Positions 45,358-54,463 are shown, counted from the first letter of the stretch. The stretch: DNA of 64,000 nucleotides from Candidatus Phyllobacterium onerii (GCF_028331445.1 NZ_JAQMHX010000002.1:62001-126000); one strand, 5' to 3'. The notes: a model not told the origin generated them from the sequence alone. Translations and numbers: made by a program.

Positions 45358-45987
45358 ATGCCCAAGGAAGAGAAGAATGACATCGAGCTCATCAGAACCT
45401 GGACATTGCCATCGGCGGCGACGCTCGGATCATCCGTGCGTGCGAAAGGCATCCTTTTGGAGATCCGGGCACGGCTCCCGACGCCATCGAAGAAATCACT
45501 CATCCTCGACGCCGGGACACTCGTACTAGCGATGTCAGCCAATGCAAAGCCGGAATTTCAGGCCGCTGTGGGCATGGTCTCTTCTGGAATGAAGGATATT
45601 GAGAACTTTCCGGTGATCCCTCGAGAAATTCAGGACATCCTGACCATCAAGCCGAGCGAGAGGCATCGGTGGCTCGCCGATGGCCGACTTCCCAGCGCAG
45701 GGACTCGGACAGTACGGCTAGCGGGCCGGGCCAGGAAGATCACCTTTCACGTTTTCGACCCTAGGGTTGTCGAAGACCTCCTCGACAGAGGCGTGGTCGA
45801 TCAATGGCGTGAAGAGGACGCGATGGCGGCGTCCGAGAACCGACGTCGGGCTGCCTACAAAGCGAAGCTGACGCGGTTGTTGAAGAAGCGTTCGGATTCT
45901 GCGTCGTCACCACAAGCCGGCTTGGAGGGAGCAACGGCAAATCTGGCCGACTGGGAGGAGTTCAGTCGCGACGGCCTTTTGCGGTAA
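45358..45987 (+). CDS. Hypothetical protein, conserved in rhizobia
   Basis: 209 residues from ATG 45358 (TTG 45328 also possible; neither has a strong ribosome site). No hydrophobic segment or known domain. The middle (ERHRWLADGRLPSAG and RKITFHVFDPRVVEDLLD) and a basic C-terminal region rich in Lys/Arg (about 160-185) look like a DNA- or protein-binding protein. I have seen similar sequences in rhizobial genomes as uncharacterised proteins, but cannot name a family. Confidence 0.6.
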   Translation: MPKEEKNDIELIRTWTLPSAATLGSSVRAKGILLEIRARLPTPSKKSLILDAGTLVLAMSANAKPEFQAAVGMVSSGMKDIENFPVIPREIQDILTIKPSERHRWLADGRLPSAGTRTVRLAGRARKITFHVFDPRVVEDLLDRGVVDQWREEDAMAASENRRRAAYKAKLTRLLKKRSDSASSPQAGLEGATANLADWEEFSRDGLLR

Positions 45988-46397
45988 TCCCCTATATTGT
46001 GAAGCGTCATAATCGATATGCCGAGCCTCGGCGGTAGCGCCATTCAATTGCAACTCGGCATCAGCAGGGCGAAAGCCGCTCACGCCGGAGATTCGGACGC
46101 GGCACTGTGGCCTCCAAAGACATTCGGGAGTCTGATGCGGGCGTACCGGCTGTCAGAAAGATGAATGGGAGCCCGGTTCGTGGCGGGGGTGGTATGGGGC
46201 CGAGCGTATCAGCCATGATGTGCGGGAAGGATCAAGGGCAGCTCCGAATGAGTTCGAAACCCAAACAACCGTGAAGCGGCCGCGGGGTTCGACGCGCATC
46301 ATGGTTATTCAGCAATAACCTTAAGTTGAAATGGCTGTTGATCAGTAACGACTCGATTTTTAATGGTCCTTTGACGTTTGTCGCAAGCGAACGTCCC

Positions 46398-46446
46398 GAC
46401 CCAGCGCCGCGGAGTCCACAAGCCATGCGGGCTGGGTCTTTTCATT
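46398..46446 (+). terminator. Candidate intrinsic terminator
   Basis: GACCCAGC pairs with GCTGGGTC (8 bp, 25-base loop), followed by a T-rich TCTTTTCATTTT tail. It reads on the plus strand, about 410 bases after the nearest upstream gene, so it may end an unannotated transcript. Confidence 0.55.
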
Positions 46447-46562
46447 TTCCCTTCGAAAGGGGACTATTCTGACTTTGCTTTAGGGAAACCCCTGATTGTC
46501 GCGTCTTCTGTTCAAGCGTAAATTATCCCGGCAGGCAAAGGCCCACCCCGTCCCGCGCCTCC

Positions 46563-46596
46563 CGCCGCCGCGGCTAAAGCCCGGCGGCGTCTTTTT
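46563..46596 (+). terminator. Candidate intrinsic terminator
   Basis: CGCCGCCG pairs with CGGCGGCG, the loop can form an inner GGCT/AGCC stem, and TCTTTTTA follows. It is a strong terminator-like structure about 40 bases before the XRE regulator start, with no protein gene immediately upstream to terminate. Confidence 0.6.
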
Positions 46597-46636
46597 ACTT
46601 AGCAATATTTAATTGGCGCATGGTTCACTCGGCGGG

Positions 46637-46894
46637 ATGGTAACGTTAACTCGTAAATCGGCAGCAGCCAGCATTGATAAAGACCTTGGCGCAAAGCTGA
46701 GGGTCGTTCGCTTGGCCGCTGGCCTTTCTCAATCAGAGCTTGGCGAACTTATGGGCTTTTCGCACTCGCAAGTGCAAAAGTACGAGATGGGGAAGAACCG
46801 CATGGCCGTCTCTACTCTGGTGCAGTTTTGCAAGGTGCTTAAGCAGGACCCTATGGCGTTCCTTGGTGATCACTTCCACCGGCGGTGGCGCTGA
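46637..46894 (+). CDS. XRE family helix-turn-helix regulator
   Basis: 85 residues from ATG 46637 (a TTG at 46613 would extend it by eight). The whole protein is an HTH_3 domain: KLRVVRLAAGLSQSELGELMGFSHSQVQKYEMGKNRM (quoted in part), followed by a helix VSTLVQFCKVLKQDP. It stops soon afterwards, so it is shorter than related rhizobial regulators, which continue by 40 or more residues; it may be a natural minimal repressor or a truncated one. Follows two terminator-like hairpins. Confidence 0.75.
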   Translation: MVTLTRKSAAASIDKDLGAKLRVVRLAAGLSQSELGELMGFSHSQVQKYEMGKNRMAVSTLVQFCKVLKQDPMAFLGDHFHRRWR

Positions 46895-47311
46895 TGCCAA
46901 TATCGAAAAGCTACTCGGCAATTGCCGAAAGGGTCACCGATCATCCTTCTTTTCAGTGATCGCCGAGGCAAGGTCGGCTTTGGGTCAGACTCAGACATCA
47001 CGGCAGCCGACTTAAACGACTGCTTTCGCAGGATTGTTCTTGAAAGCTGCCTGACCGGAAATCGGCCCTATCTCGGTCATTTGATGGCGTCGATTCAGTG
47101 GCCGCTATAGCCTTGATGCAGAGTAGAATGGGCACATCCGCTATCTAGCCACCTAACAATCCAAGATAATAGTTTACCGGACGGTCGCTTATTGGGGATC
47201 TGACGTCAAATGCTCACCTTGAGCGAAATCTAACCGCAGACCCGGTTTTCTAAAGTGCAGATACCAGACGAGCCATTGTGTGCCTCATCATCAACGCCTT
47301 CAGGTACACCA
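46895..47311. other. Gene-free interval
   Basis: No ORF with a ribosome site or recognised family. I see no clear hairpin or repeat. Confidence 0.5.
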
Positions 47312-48658
47312 TCAAGCTGAAATCTCGATATCGATAAAGCCCCGATCGCGCAACATATCTTCCAAATCCGTTCGCAGAGGCTGAGGGGAGGCAAACCAGG
47401 TTTGCTCGAACTCGTCGAACTTGTTAATCAGCGACGTATTGATATGGGCGCTTTTGAACGCCCTGGCATAGTCCCGCTTGGTCGCAACCCTGCTGCCGAG
47501 CTCCACGAGCAAATCCGCCTTCGGTATGGTTTTGTATTGACCCCGCCGGGTAGAAACGCCGGCGGACGCGATTGGGTTACCATTCTTCGGCAGGATGGCG
47601 TTCAAAATGTCGAGCGGCTCATTTGGCTTGGCGGGGTCGCGCAGCAGATTGTCATTCCATGGTGTGGCGTTTTCGCTGCCATGATGGCCGATTTTCAGAA
47701 AGTCCAGCGGTTTGGCCAACACGGGATGTCGCTTGTTCCACATGACATTCCACGAACCGTTGGCCTCGCCTTCATCATAACGCGCGTCCCATTCAGCATC
47801 GCCGACAAATAGCAGCCGCTTACCCTTCCATTCTATGAGCAGAACGACGCTGGTATTGTTCGTTACCTTGCCATCGAGATCGGCGAAGGCGAGTGCTGTC
47901 GACAGCATTCGAGACTGCAACCGCCGGAAATCGGCCGTGGCGATATTGGTCGGGAGAGACGTTGATTTTGCAGGCGCCGTGTTCGGCGGCGTGGATCTTG
48001 CAACGACGTCCATGAGGGACATAAAACCGTGCATTGACGGGTTTTCGGATTTGCCCAGATAATAAAGGTCAATGTCTTTTTCCGGTCCAAGGATCCGCAA
48101 TACTGCATTTTTCATGGGCAGCTTGAGCTTGTCATCGGTGTCCATGCCAGCATGAACATAGACCGGCTTGATGTTGTTTTTGACGGGAATGATGTTTTGC
48201 AATGTCTCCATCGCCACATCGTTCGTTGCTGCATAGGCCGCGAAGAGACCTTCCAGTTCCGGACTGAAGTTGAGGCGCTGCGCCTGCTTGATCATGCCGC
48301 CAGCGAAGGCATGGAGCTGTTGGGCGTTCTTGGCCTCCGGGTGATCGGGATCCATCGCGGCGCTCATCCACAATGAACCGACCGAAAAGTCAGCCCAGAG
48401 ATCCGGCGTGAAACCCAGGATATGGTCCTTGTGCTGATGCGTGACAATGAGCAGATCAAGCCACTTCTTGGCTCCATCGTCAGGCAGCATGATCTTCAGC
48501 TTTTCGAGCGCGGCTGCGAGGTAGTCCATGCCGCTTAGCGATCCGCAATCGATGAGAATGTGAAAATCGCGACCATCCTCATGCCCTTCCGGAATCCGGC
48601 AATAGATGCAGTCGCCAAGACCGACGTCAAACATGCGTATCAGGAGCTTACCTGCCAT
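47312..48658 (-). CDS. ComEC-like metallo-beta-lactamase-fold hydrolase
   Basis: 448 residues with GGAGG upstream of ATG 48658. The MBL fold is clear: IRMFDVGLGDCIYC at the start, VTHQHKDHILG with His74, His76, Asp78 and His79, later LLFVGDAEWDARY and LKIGHHGSENATPWN. This is the arrangement of ComEC/Rec2-like MBL proteins, but there are no membrane segments or signal peptide. Metal-dependent hydrolysis of a phosphodiester is plausible. The start lies inside the 3' end of the peptidase gene (19-base overlap), so both are coexpressed. Confidence 0.85.
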   Translation of the reverse strand: MAGKLLIRMFDVGLGDCIYCRIPEGHEDGRDFHILIDCGSLSGMDYLAAALEKLKIMLPDDGAKKWLDLLIVTHQHKDHILGFTPDLWADFSVGSLWMSAAMDPDHPEAKNAQQLHAFAGGMIKQAQRLNFSPELEGLFAAYAATNDVAMETLQNIIPVKNNIKPVYVHAGMDTDDKLKLPMKNAVLRILGPEKDIDLYYLGKSENPSMHGFMSLMDVVARSTPPNTAPAKSTSLPTNIATADFRRLQSRMLSTALAFADLDGKVTNNTSVVLLIEWKGKRLLFVGDAEWDARYDEGEANGSWNVMWNKRHPVLAKPLDFLKIGHHGSENATPWNDNLLRDPAKPNEPLDILNAILPKNGNPIASAGVSTRRGQYKTIPKADLLVELGSRVATKRDYARAFKSAHINTSLINKFDEFEQTWFASPQPLRTDLEDMLRDRGFIDIEISA

Positions 48659-50505
48659 TGCCGGCCTCCAATGTCGTCGTCCTCGATATCGTCGTGAATG
48701 GCAAAATGCGGCGAAAGCTGAAAACGCACTTCGCCGTCGACGCGGTAGAACCCGAATGGCGGGATGGCTCGGGCCAGGAGACCAAGCTCGCCGCCGACGG
48801 TCTCGCCGATCATGCCTGATTTGATCCGTGCTGCCAGAGCATCGAGAAATGCCTCGCGACGCTTGCGCCCGGCGTTGCGCTCGGCGCGTTGCCCGGGGCT
48901 GTTACCAAGCTCCTCGCTGCCGGGTTTGCGTGCCCAATGGATCTGGTTGCCATTCTGGTCCAGGACGAGCGTTGCGCCACACAGCATACTCGTTCGCTCA
49001 TCGGCAAAGCGACCGAAGCGCTCGCCCTCGAGTGCGACATCTTCCCGCCATATGTATTGCACGACGATCTGGTCGGGGAGTTGCCGCGATTCCGTCGTCA
49101 GCTTTTTGGCGCGAACGATCTCGGTGATGATGAGGTCGGCGTTGAGGGGAATGAACAGATCGGCACGATTGTCATCGAGAAAACGATAGGCACCGCCGCG
49201 CGATGCACCGATCGAGTCGATGTCATGGTAAATGGTCAGTTCAGGACGATTGAAGACAGCGTCCGGTTCCAGGAGGAACGCGCGATCCGCTTCATCGAGA
49301 ATACCGCGCTCGACAAATACACTGAACATCATCTCGCGATAGCCATCGGGATCAGTTGGATTTGACACCTCTTCGGCGCGCAACAGCGCCAAAGCATAGT
49401 CACGGAACTCAACTTCGCATGGCGGCAGAAAATCCAGCGGCTGTATCGCCATCATCTGCATGCGCTGGATCGTGTACCAGAAGGCATTCGGCAGTGATGG
49501 CTTGCTCTTCGGATTATCCTTATTGCGTTGGTCCATGCGATCCTTGTACTTGCCGAAAAGCCTGACCATGATGTCGAAACAGGCTCCCGTCAGCACCTGC
49601 GAAATGCGGTGAGGCTGGAGATCGTTCCTTATGTCACTCATTGTCAATTGGTTAGCGGCGGTGCGCAGATATGGCTGACCGATGACCGCATTGCCGAACT
49701 CCTGTGCCAAGGATGACAACAGCGTTCCACCAGCAAGGTCAGCGCTCTCCTTGATCATCGCTTTACGGAAATCATTGTTGCGGAAGGCCATGAGGATAGC
49801 GGTCAAATCGCCAACGAACTCGTGGAAGCCTGCCGTTTGCGGCAAAACGGATTCATAGTAACAGGGTCTCAACCCGTCCAAAACCGCGTGACCGAATTCG
49901 TGATTGACGATGTCGCTGGACTGGCAGGTGAAGATGCGCCCATCCTGCCCGTCGAACCAGTAAAATTGCAGCGATTTACTCTGACGATCATAATAGGCGT
50001 TTTCGCCGTAGCCGGCATGCGGCACCACAATCAGCCGGTTGCCTTCGAAAGCCCAGGTAATCCGGCGGCCAAGAGCAAAGCCGCTCTCGAAAAAGTCGAG
50101 CGTATGCTGGACGGTTGCCCACACGCTGAGTTGGCGAAACTGCGGTAGCTTTCTGGTGTTCTCGTCGAGGAGACGCCCGTTCGGTGCGACGAAGGCATTG
50201 GCCTTGCTGTCCCAGACAGCCGGCGGCATCAGGGTGTTGGAGGTGGCATCGTAATCGACCACCGCAAAACGTGCACTGGTCGGTCCGTCCCGCAACCCCG
50301 GCTCCCAGGGCACAAAGAAGTTCTGATCAATGGCCGCAGCAGGATTGTTCTTCGCCACAAGCGGATCTTTGAAATAGACAGCGATTTGCAGGCGAAGGTC
50401 AGTGTCCTTCTGCACCTCCAGCGGCAAGAAACGCCGTGCACCATAGAGCCTCCGGCGCGTTTCCGGCGAAAGCCGGTGCCTGTTTTCCGGGGCTTTTCTC
50501 GCCAT
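48640..50505 (-). CDS. Gluzincin-type zinc peptidase homologue (HExxH, M4-like)
   Basis: 621 residues from ATG 50505, with AGGAG upstream; a longer frame to 50535 is less likely. The zinc motif H202-E-F-G-H206 in NHEFGHAVLD is followed by Glu229 in FHEFVGDLTA, the spacing expected of the gluzincins (thermolysin-like). The C-terminal 250 residues are acidic and basic mixed, with no known domain; RRLYGARRFLPLEVQKDTD near the start suggests an N-terminal regulatory part. No signal peptide. Probably an intracellular metallopeptidase, perhaps one that acts on a partner protein. Middle gene of the nuclease-peptidase-MBL operon. Confidence 0.75.
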   Translation of the reverse strand: MARKAPENRHRLSPETRRRLYGARRFLPLEVQKDTDLRLQIAVYFKDPLVAKNNPAAAIDQNFFVPWEPGLRDGPTSARFAVVDYDATSNTLMPPAVWDSKANAFVAPNGRLLDENTRKLPQFRQLSVWATVQHTLDFFESGFALGRRITWAFEGNRLIVVPHAGYGENAYYDRQSKSLQFYWFDGQDGRIFTCQSSDIVNHEFGHAVLDGLRPCYYESVLPQTAGFHEFVGDLTAILMAFRNNDFRKAMIKESADLAGGTLLSSLAQEFGNAVIGQPYLRTAANQLTMSDIRNDLQPHRISQVLTGACFDIMVRLFGKYKDRMDQRNKDNPKSKPSLPNAFWYTIQRMQMMAIQPLDFLPPCEVEFRDYALALLRAEEVSNPTDPDGYREMMFSVFVERGILDEADRAFLLEPDAVFNRPELTIYHDIDSIGASRGGAYRFLDDNRADLFIPLNADLIITEIVRAKKLTTESRQLPDQIVVQYIWREDVALEGERFGRFADERTSMLCGATLVLDQNGNQIHWARKPGSEELGNSPGQRAERNAGRKRREAFLDALAARIKSGMIGETVGGELGLLARAIPPFGFYRVDGEVRFQLSPHFAIHDDIEDDDIGGRQWQVSS

Positions 50506-50513
50506 CAGATCTC

Positions 50514-51104
50514 CTATGCCTGCTCCGCCGAACAATCACCCTTAGCAAAGGCGTCGTTCAAGGTTTTGGCAAGGCGCAAACCCGCCCGACTAAGTAGTGT
50601 GTCAAGAACTGGAAGATTTTCACGTCGATAGTCGTCGTCGAGCAAACCATTGGCTGGGACCAAGCGCCCTTCTTCGCCGATGGCGTGCAGAGGTTGGTGC
50701 AGGTCACCCACGAAATGCACGAGAAATTCAAGCGCGCGCTGGCGTGGTTCGAGTGGAAGAGAGGGACAGGCAACAATACTGAGCTGTCTGTTTATAGCGG
50801 CGATGATGCAATCACTATCCGACGCATCAAGAACGCAGTCGCGCGCGGGATCATAACCGGGAGCTATTCGAGGGATATCGACCAAGTGCCATCTGGTGGT
50901 GGTCTTGTCGCGAGCCCGTTCGTCGTCGGCCCAACTGGCAATTGGGGCCAACGACGAGCCGCTGCCAGGCAAGTCTGCGACACGCTGCAATGTCAGAGGG
51001 GTTAGCCGACTTTGGGCGATTTCGGCGATGATGGAATGACCCCAGGCGAAGGCCACATTCGTGGCGGCGAACAGAAGCGCGACAGTCAATGCAATGCGGC
51101 GCAT
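50514..51104 (-). CDS. S1/P1-like nuclease, secreted, with degenerate C-terminal metal site
   Basis: 196 residues. A signal peptide is cleaved at AFA/WGHS, leaving the N-terminal Trp and His that ligate zinc in S1/P1 nucleases. Asp59 (SWAD), His72 (WHLVD), His129, Asp133 and His139 (LVHFVGDLHQPLH) match the remaining ligands. The usual GD-GGN and NLHxxWD segments are missing: the expected NLH reads NLPVLD, and the protein is shorter than the 260-300 residues typical of the family. Activity may be reduced or altered. The stop is 8 bases before the peptidase start. Confidence 0.78.
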   Translation of the reverse strand: MRRIALTVALLFAATNVAFAWGHSIIAEIAQSRLTPLTLQRVADLPGSGSSLAPIASWADDERARDKTTTRWHLVDIPRIAPGYDPARDCVLDASDSDCIIAAINRQLSIVACPSLPLEPRQRALEFLVHFVGDLHQPLHAIGEEGRLVPANGLLDDDYRRENLPVLDTLLSRAGLRLAKTLNDAFAKGDCSAEQA

Positions 51105-51298
51105 TCCCGAAGCCCTCCTCTCTTAAATCATGCTCTGGAATACTCCATCAAATGGTTGTCATGATCAAGCAGCTTGCAACTGCGGGTAGTTATGATTGTC
51201 GTCCGGGAGAGGAAGAACGCAGTCGGCATTACCCACGAACGATGCCGTGTACCCACGCGACAGGGAAGCCCAAGCCATACGACTGGAAGGTCAACCTT

Positions 51299-52051
51299 CT
51301 AGCTGGCCATGGAGCGGTACAGCCAGTCACCGTAGCGCATCGAACCAATATGCGTGTCGTTGAGTGGAAGCAGTGTGTCGTCATTTAATTCAACGCCGTA
51401 GTAGCGCGCGCTGTTGTCGGTAATGACCTGGCGTGTATCTTCGTTTGCTGCGAGGTGGATACGAGCAATTTCATCGAGCCCAAACTGCTCGGGCCCGCTG
51501 ATCTCCACGGTACCATTCCTTGCCGCCCCCCTCGCCAATTCTGTCAGCATTTCGGCGACGTTGTGGGCAGCTATTGGCCTTACCGATGCCGACGGGAGCC
51601 GAAAGGCATCTTCCTCTGCCCCCATGTCGACCACGCCGCTGATAAACTCGAAGAATTGCGTGGAATGGAGGATGGTGAAGGGTCTCCGCGCTGCCCGGAT
51701 AAGATTTTCCTGCACCATCTTCGCACGGAAATAATCGCTCTCGACAAGGCGAGGTGTCCCCACCACGGAAAGCGCGACGTAGTGCCTGACCCCGGTCTCT
51801 GCTGAGGCGGCCAACAAGTTCCGGGTAGACGTCTTGAAGAAATCCAGGGCCGAGTCATCACCGAACGACTCGGCGTTGGTGACGTCGATGACAACATCAG
51901 CTCCCGTCATAGCTTCCCTGAGACCTTTCCCCGTCACGCTGTTGATTCCGAGGGAAGTGGATGCCGCTGCCACTTCGGCGCCTACCTGTTCAAGTTTTTC
52001 CACGAGGTGCGTCCCGACGCGTCCTGTCGCTCCCATAACCGTAACTCTCAT
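51299..52051 (-). CDS. NmrA-like NAD(P)-binding oxidoreductase (first copy)
   Basis: 250 residues from ATG 52051, with GAGG upstream. The N-terminal VTVMGATGRVGTHLV is a Rossmann GxxGxxG motif; later AAAS-like region and FTILHSTQFFEFISG fit the atypical short-chain dehydrogenase/NmrA family. Paralogue of the gene at 52.6 kb, with the same ALSVVGTPRL and HSTQF segments. Likely a quinone or aldehyde reductase, or a redox sensor; substrate unknown. Confidence 0.85.
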   Translation of the reverse strand: MRVTVMGATGRVGTHLVEKLEQVGAEVAAASTSLGINSVTGKGLREAMTGADVVIDVTNAESFGDDSALDFFKTSTRNLLAASAETGVRHYVALSVVGTPRLVESDYFRAKMVQENLIRAARRPFTILHSTQFFEFISGVVDMGAEEDAFRLPSASVRPIAAHNVAEMLTELARGAARNGTVEISGPEQFGLDEIARIHLAANEDTRQVITDNSARYYGVELNDDTLLPLNDTHIGSMRYGDWLYRSMAS

Positions 52052-52138
52052 CAACTTGATCCTCTCGCAGCTGTTGCTTGGCGCGCCCGATACGAAGCGA
52101 CGACCGGCAGACCATTGGATCCGCCATCGTAGCGAATG

Positions 52139-52546
52139 TCACTTCACCGGCATGACAACCGGAGCGTCCTTGGTCTTGAGCAAAACGACGATGAATTTCG
52201 CGGGTTCAGTCGTGCTCGCGTTGCGGCTGACCAGGTGAATGTCGGAAGGGCTTTCGTAGAAGGTGTCTCCCGGTGACAAGGTGACCTCCTTTTCTCCCTT
52301 GACCTGCATCACGATCGAGCCCTCGAGGACATAGACGAATGCATTTGCGTCGTGCTTGTGAATGGGTGAAGAGCCTCCGCCCTCATACACCACCGATATC
52401 ATCAGGCCCTCCTTTCCGGGATAATTCGGCAGGTCCTTTTGCATGAGGGGCGTGACTTTTGCACCATCTTCAGCAGCAACGGCCGGCAAGGTGCCGAGCA
52501 GGCAAGCTGAAGCCGACACAAACAGCGTTAACAAAGCTGACTTCAT
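52139..52546 (-). CDS. Cupin-domain protein with signal peptide
   Basis: 135 residues. A signal peptide (cleavage near AVAAED) precedes a cupin: GSSPIHKHDANAFVYVLEGSI (metal-binding His pair and Glu) and GDTFYESPSDIHLV (second His). A periplasmic metal-binding cupin with an unknown substrate. Between the two oxidoreductase genes on the same strand, so probably part of the same unit. Confidence 0.85.
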   Translation of the reverse strand: MKSALLTLFVSASACLLGTLPAVAAEDGAKVTPLMQKDLPNYPGKEGLMISVVYEGGGSSPIHKHDANAFVYVLEGSIVMQVKGEKEVTLSPGDTFYESPSDIHLVSRNASTTEPAKFIVVLLKTKDAPVVMPVK

Positions 52547-52618
52547 TGTCGTAATCCCTTTGGTTGTTGATTCATGTGCCTTCGACCTGGGCCAAAGACA
52601 GATTGTTCGATGGTTGGC

Positions 52619-53374
52619 TCAATTCGGCTGTTGAGAGTGACGGAGCCAATCCTCGAAGCCCACTTTGCCGAGGCGCGCACCGTTGCCGGGCACGATCGAC
52701 TGATCGTTGAGTTCGGACCCGAAATAACGCGCATGGACATCTGCCTCGACCGTCCGCGGATCGTTGGCCGCTTTCAGATACCGGGCAATGATTTCATTCA
52801 TGGGAGCGCGCTCGGGACCCGCAATCTCGATCGTCCCGTTGAGCGGCTTGCCGACGGCTACGTCTGCCATCGCGTCGGCAACGTCGTCCGATGCGATGGG
52901 CTGGAAGGCCGCAGGAGACAGGCGAGCAACGGTGCCGACGGTTGCTTCATCGGCGATGCCCTTCAGAAATTCCATAAACTGGGTGGAATGAACGATTGTG
53001 TATGGAATGGGCGATTCCTTGATGAGCCTCTCCTGGGCAAGTTTAGCCCTGAAGTAGCCATTTTCCGGCAGCCGCTCCGTTCCCACGATAGAAAGGGCAA
53101 TGTGGTGCTTTACACCAGCCTTGGCTTCTGCGGCGAGCAAATTGCGGCCCGATGTTTCGAAAAATTCGAGCACAGCCTTGTCTTCCCACGAAGGCGCATT
53201 TGCAAGGTCAACAACCACCTCGGCGCCGACCAGCGCATCCGCCAGGCCTTCGCCGGTGATGGTGTTGACGCCGGTGTTCGGCGATACGGCGAGAACCTCG
53301 TGGCCTTTATTGCGCAGACGTACGGCGGTCTTGGATCCGATGAGCCCGGTTCCACCGATAATAACAATTTTCAT
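52619..53374 (-). CDS. NmrA-like NAD(P)-binding oxidoreductase (second copy)
   Basis: 251 residues. IVIIGGTGLIGSKTAVRL is the Rossmann motif, and ALSIVGTERLPENGYFRAKL and HSTQFMEFLKG match the paralogue at 51.3 kb (roughly half of residues identical by eye). An atypical SDR/NmrA protein. Its start faces the divergent Rrf2 regulator gene, about 416 bases away, which is a common arrangement for regulators of such oxidoreductases. Confidence 0.85.
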   Translation of the reverse strand: MKIVIIGGTGLIGSKTAVRLRNKGHEVLAVSPNTGVNTITGEGLADALVGAEVVVDLANAPSWEDKAVLEFFETSGRNLLAAEAKAGVKHHIALSIVGTERLPENGYFRAKLAQERLIKESPIPYTIVHSTQFMEFLKGIADEATVGTVARLSPAAFQPIASDDVADAMADVAVGKPLNGTIEIAGPERAPMNEIIARYLKAANDPRTVEADVHARYFGSELNDQSIVPGNGARLGKVGFEDWLRHSQQPN

Positions 53375-53766
53375 AACTTATCTCCTCGTTGTGGCCTTTG
53401 GGGCTGATAACTCTATCGCTTCCAAGCATGGCTGGGGAGACAAAAACATTCCATCGTGCAAGGGGGTGGGCCGCTCTAATCGCCAGGGTTAGTCGACCCA
53501 TCCTCAAGTTTAGGAACCTGCGACACGAGGGCTAGCGATCGGGACGCGAGCAGTCCATTTCGAGATGGGTCTGTGCGGTGTGGATTGCAGCAAAAGGCCA
53601 TAGCTGCCATCGGATTTCATTGCGAGCGTCGTCCGCACCGGCTGTGTTGTGATATCCAGATTTCAATGCTGTTTTCGCCGGCCAGCTGCCTGGTATCATC
53701 GGATCCCCTTGTAGATTCGTCCGCTGAACGAAAGTCCGCAGCACAAAAAACCTCTGGCATTTTATA
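53375..53766. other. Divergent intergenic region between oxidoreductase and Rrf2 genes
   Basis: No gene is supported. The interval must carry the promoters for both directions. The only clear palindrome is at its right end, entered separately. Confidence 0.5.
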
Positions 53767-53778
53767 ACACGGACGTGT
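53767..53778 (+). promoter_or_regulatory. Palindrome next to the Rrf2 ribosome site
   Basis: ACACG-GA-CGTGT is a perfect 5-bp inverted repeat immediately before the AGGAGAGG ribosome site at 53779-53786. A bound Rrf2 protein could block its own transcription or translation. Confidence 0.4.
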
Positions 53779-53790
53779 AGGAGAGGTGTT

Positions 53791-54420
53791 ATGACCAACC
53801 CGACAAAGCCCAGGGATCTCATTAATACAGCGGCCCACAGTGCCCGGCCGCCGAGCCTGTATGGCGCGACGGTCGAATATGGCATCCACTGCATGATGTA
53901 TTTGATCCAGCCGCGTGCAAAGCCCGTGAGCAGCCGTGATCTTGCCGAACTGCAAGGCGTTCCAGTGACATTGATGGCGAGAATTATGCCGCGGCTTGAA
54001 AAAGCCGGGATCGTTGTTTCGACCAGTGGCATCAATGGCGGATATAGGCTTGCCAAGGAGCCACGGGAGGTAACGGTGCTCGATATTGTCGATGCCATCG
54101 ATGGCCGCAAAAATCTCTTCGACTGCAAGGATGTGCGCGAGAATTGCCTTCTGTTTGGCGGCGCGCCGCCAGCCTGGATAACCAAAGGCGTGTGCGGGAT
54201 TCACGCTGTGATGCTGCGTGCCCAAAAAAGCATGCGCAAGGAGATGGCGCGCACGACGCTTGAAGACCTTTCGGGGGCCTTTGGTGGCCTGGCTCCAGCA
54301 CAGTTTGGCGAAGACGTCGGTGCATGGCTCGACAATCGCGCGACGAACCGGGAAGTTACGCGCATTTCGGCAGTCAAGGACAGTTCAAGGAAAAGAGTAC
54401 GGCGCGGTCAGCAGGACTAG
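53791..54420 (+). CDS. Rrf2 family regulator with cysteine cluster
   Basis: 209 residues with an AGGAGAGG site. The winged helix reads YGIHCMMYLIQPRAKPVSSRDLAE and MPRLEKAGIVVSTSGINGGYRL (quoted in part). Three cysteines follow (FDCKDVRENC, then GVCGIH), the spacing used by Rrf2 proteins such as IscR/NsrR to hold an Fe-S cluster. The C-terminal 60 residues are an extension rich in basic residues. It probably senses redox or NO stress and controls the divergent NmrA-like genes. Confidence 0.88.
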   Translation: MTNPTKPRDLINTAAHSARPPSLYGATVEYGIHCMMYLIQPRAKPVSSRDLAELQGVPVTLMARIMPRLEKAGIVVSTSGINGGYRLAKEPREVTVLDIVDAIDGRKNLFDCKDVRENCLLFGGAPPAWITKGVCGIHAVMLRAQKSMRKEMARTTLEDLSGAFGGLAPAQFGEDVGAWLDNRATNREVTRISAVKDSSRKRVRRGQQD

Positions 54421-54463
54421 GCGTCGCAACCGTAAAGCTGCGCAATGCATTGGAGAATGGAAA

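Larger units (their letters stand above)
45988..46636. other. Gene-free interval with a row of hairpins
   Basis: Contains at least three perfect or near-perfect stems: GGTTATT/AATAACC at 46303-46320, GACCCAGC/GCTGGGTC at 46398-46438 and CGCCGCCG/CGGCGGCG at 46563-46589. No protein gene is supported. See the separate terminator entries and the sRNA finding. Confidence 0.6.
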
